NCBI GenBank assembly: GCA_947480015.1
Contig: CANKBS010000003.1
Span: 164,188 to 228,187, forward strand
Source of the DNA: Sphingobacteriaceae bacterium
GTDB taxonomy: Bacteria > Bacteroidota > Bacteroidia > B-17B0 > Aurantibacillaceae
Length of the DNA: 64,000 bases
Reading direction: 5' to 3'
Part shown: piece by piece, positions 63,256-64,000 of the stretch
How the letters are laid out: each line of letters begins with the position of its first letter
Position numbering within the stretch: position 1 is the stretch's first letter
Notes under the pieces: generated by a model
Told to the model about the DNA's origin: nothing
The model's database searches: none
Seen by the model: the letters and a program-made list of their open reading frames with translations, nothing else
Position numbers and translations under genes: made by a program

Positions 63256-63273
63256 TATATGTACCTACATATA
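63256..63273. promoter_or_regulatory. Likely HxlR operator
   Basis: Perfect inverted repeat TATATGTA-CC-TACATATA in the divergent region between the HxlR gene and the 63328 gene. Position and symmetry fit the dimeric regulator encoded next to it. Confidence 0.65.
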
Positions 63274-63327
63274 TCAGACAAAGGTAGTAATTTGGCTTTA
63301 AATTAATTCTTAAACAAAAAATAAACG

Positions 63328-63594
63328 ATGAATAGAATAGCCGTCATTTTCACCATCAACACCGACAACCTTCCTGCTAATTTTCAAGAAATTTTACAAC
63401 ACGAACGCCAGGTTGTAGATCAATGGACAGAAGCAGGATATCTGGATCATATGTTTTTACGTCAGACAAAAAACGGAGCGGTTATGATTTTTAAAGACCT
63501 GGATGAAGTAAAAGTAATGGAACTGATGAAAACACTTCCTCTTTATCCTTTAACAAAATCAATTGAAATGTTGCCGCTGATAAAACAATTTTAA
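63328..63594 (+). CDS. Muconolactone isomerase-like small protein
   Basis: An 88-residue ferredoxin-like domain resembling the muconolactone delta-isomerase family: HERQVVDQWTEAGYLDHMFL and NGAVMIFKDLDEVKVMELMK with a closing PLYPLTKSIEMLPL. In many genomes these are not part of catechol breakdown but stress-related proteins next to HxlR regulators. Divergent from the HxlR gene. The real substrate is unknown. Confidence 0.8.
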   Translation: MNRIAVIFTINTDNLPANFQEILQHERQVVDQWTEAGYLDHMFLRQTKNGAVMIFKDLDEVKVMELMKTLPLYPLTKSIEMLPLIKQF

Positions 63595-63641
63595 GAAGGT
63601 CAAAATTTAAAACACGATTGATTTCATTCTTCATTGTGTGT

Positions 63642-63662
63642 GAGATTAGCTGCGCTGATCTC
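63642..63662 (-). repeat. Linker hairpin, right-edge cluster
   Basis: Minus-strand reading GAGAT-C-AGC GCA GCT-A-ATCTC, nearly the same as 55170-55189 downstream of tRNA-Pro, including the C/A mismatch (a T/G wobble on the other strand). Confidence 0.7.
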
Positions 63663-63680
63663 ATTGAATCCCATCGTCAA

Positions 63681-63801
63681 CATCAAATGAATTCTGCTAA
63701 AAGCAGAATTTTTTTTATTTCCCGACAAAGCTGCGAAAGCAAGCTTTCACATCTTCGCGGAAAATAAAAAAGTCCCGCCAAGGGCGGGACTTCATTTGAT
63801 G
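63681..63801 (-). repeat. Structured module 5, right-edge cluster
   Basis: 121 bp. Outer arms CATCAAATGAA (63681-63691) and TTCATTTGATG (63791-63801) are perfectly complementary. Hairpins: ATTCTGCT/AGCAGAAT (63691-63709), GAAAGC/GCTTTC (63735-63748) and AGTCCCGCC/GGCGGGACT (63771-63791). The T-tract after the first and A-tract before the last pair around the central hairpin, with one-base slippage. Same plan as modules 1-3. Confidence 0.8.
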
Positions 63802-63815
63802 CATTCTGTGGATCC

Positions 63816-63846
63816 GGAGAGATTATTGCCGCGCAATGATCTCTCC
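63816..63846 (-). repeat. Linker hairpin between modules 5 and 6
   Basis: GGAGAGAT (63816-63823) pairs with ATCTCTCC (63839-63846), with an inner ATTGC/GCAAT stem and a GCG loop. On the minus strand it keeps the AGATC...AATCT frame of the other linker hairpins but has a longer inner stem. Confidence 0.75.
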
Positions 63847-63860
63847 TAACCGAAAGTCTA

Positions 63861-63986
63861 AATGCAAAAACAACATATTTTTCAAATGTTGTTTTTTGTT
63901 TTACGCCTCCACTTTTGAAAGCAAAGCTTTCAACGCGGCAGCGTAAAACAAAAAAGACCTGCCCTTCGGGCAAGTCTTTTTGCATT
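63861..63986 (-). repeat. Structured module 6, right-edge cluster
   Basis: 126 bp. Outer arms AATGCAAAAA (63861-63870) and TTTTTGCATT (63977-63986). Inner helix TTTTTTGTTTTACG (63892-63905) pairs 14 of 14 with CGTAAAACAAAAAA (63942-63955). The central hairpin is TTGAAAGC/GCTTTCAA (63915-63933). The right hairpin AGACCTGCCC/GGGCAAGTCT (63955-63977) is terminator-like on the minus strand. The last bases of the window, TGGAGTCCA, may be the 3' end of an RNA gene on the minus strand. Confidence 0.8.
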
Positions 63987-64000
63987 CATTGTGGAGTCCA

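Noticed and set aside
63683..63985. 100-codon open frame on the minus strand
   Set aside because: It runs through both right-edge structured modules, has no family resemblance and its composition follows the repeats. Treated as non-coding.

Overview
The window is AT-rich bacterial chromosome from a member of the Bacteroidota. Four secreted proteins end in type A type IX secretion (Por) sorting domains, several promoters match the TTG-N18-20-TAnnTTTG consensus of this phylum, and many small signal-peptide proteins look like outer-membrane or periplasmic proteins. No phage, transposase, integrase or CRISPR array was found. The gene content is mostly core metabolism mixed with cell-envelope genes.

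Layout. 1-10.3 kb: a truncated DUF4143-type ATPase, a UDP-sugar epimerase, a TPR/SpoIIE-type phosphatase, a Gly/Arg/Asn-rich secreted protein, a P-loop kinase whose start codon lies in a terminator hairpin, then a MORN protein, mnmA, fabD, a barrel-like protein and an alanine dehydrogenase-family gene. 10.4-18 kb: a T9SS cargo protein, anmK, acyl-CoA dehydrogenase, a TPR protein, comA, rhodanese and DedA. 18.3-27.4 kb: envelope genes, including a MORN/LamG-like/trypsin fusion and a three-gene operon led by a YidD-like protein; then an S24-type repressor with its own operator, and a patatin pair. 27.6-36.6 kb: three T9SS cargo proteins (one an M4 metallopeptidase) and an O-antigen ligase-like protein. 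36.6-39.2 kb: a GDP-heptose cassette (gmhA, hddC, gmhB-like, glycosyltransferase). 39.4-54.8 kb: comB, an rRNA methyltransferase, a nucleotidyltransferase pair, rocD, an M28 peptidase, a DUF721 gene, purE, lpdA, lnt, a helicase, hemF, a LysM/periplasmic-binding fusion and guaA. 54.9-64 kb: tRNA-Pro(UGG), two clusters of unusual structured repeats, pepD, a LolA-like/VPS10-like pair, and an HxlR regulator divergent from a muconolactone isomerase-like gene.

The most unusual content is non-coding. Directly downstream of tRNA-Pro are about 3.3 modules of about 121 bp. Each folds as three hairpins enclosed by two further helices and is followed by a copy of the tRNA 3' end. Two more modules with almost entirely different sequence but the same folding plan lie at the right edge of the window on the opposite strand. 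The pairing is kept while the sequence changes, which points to a selected or transposing structured element that uses tRNA 3' ends. I do not recognise it as a described family. A separate family of structured repeats bounded by GCGCC...GGCGC occurs three times between 56 and 62.5 kb.

All calls come from reading the sequence. No database search was run.
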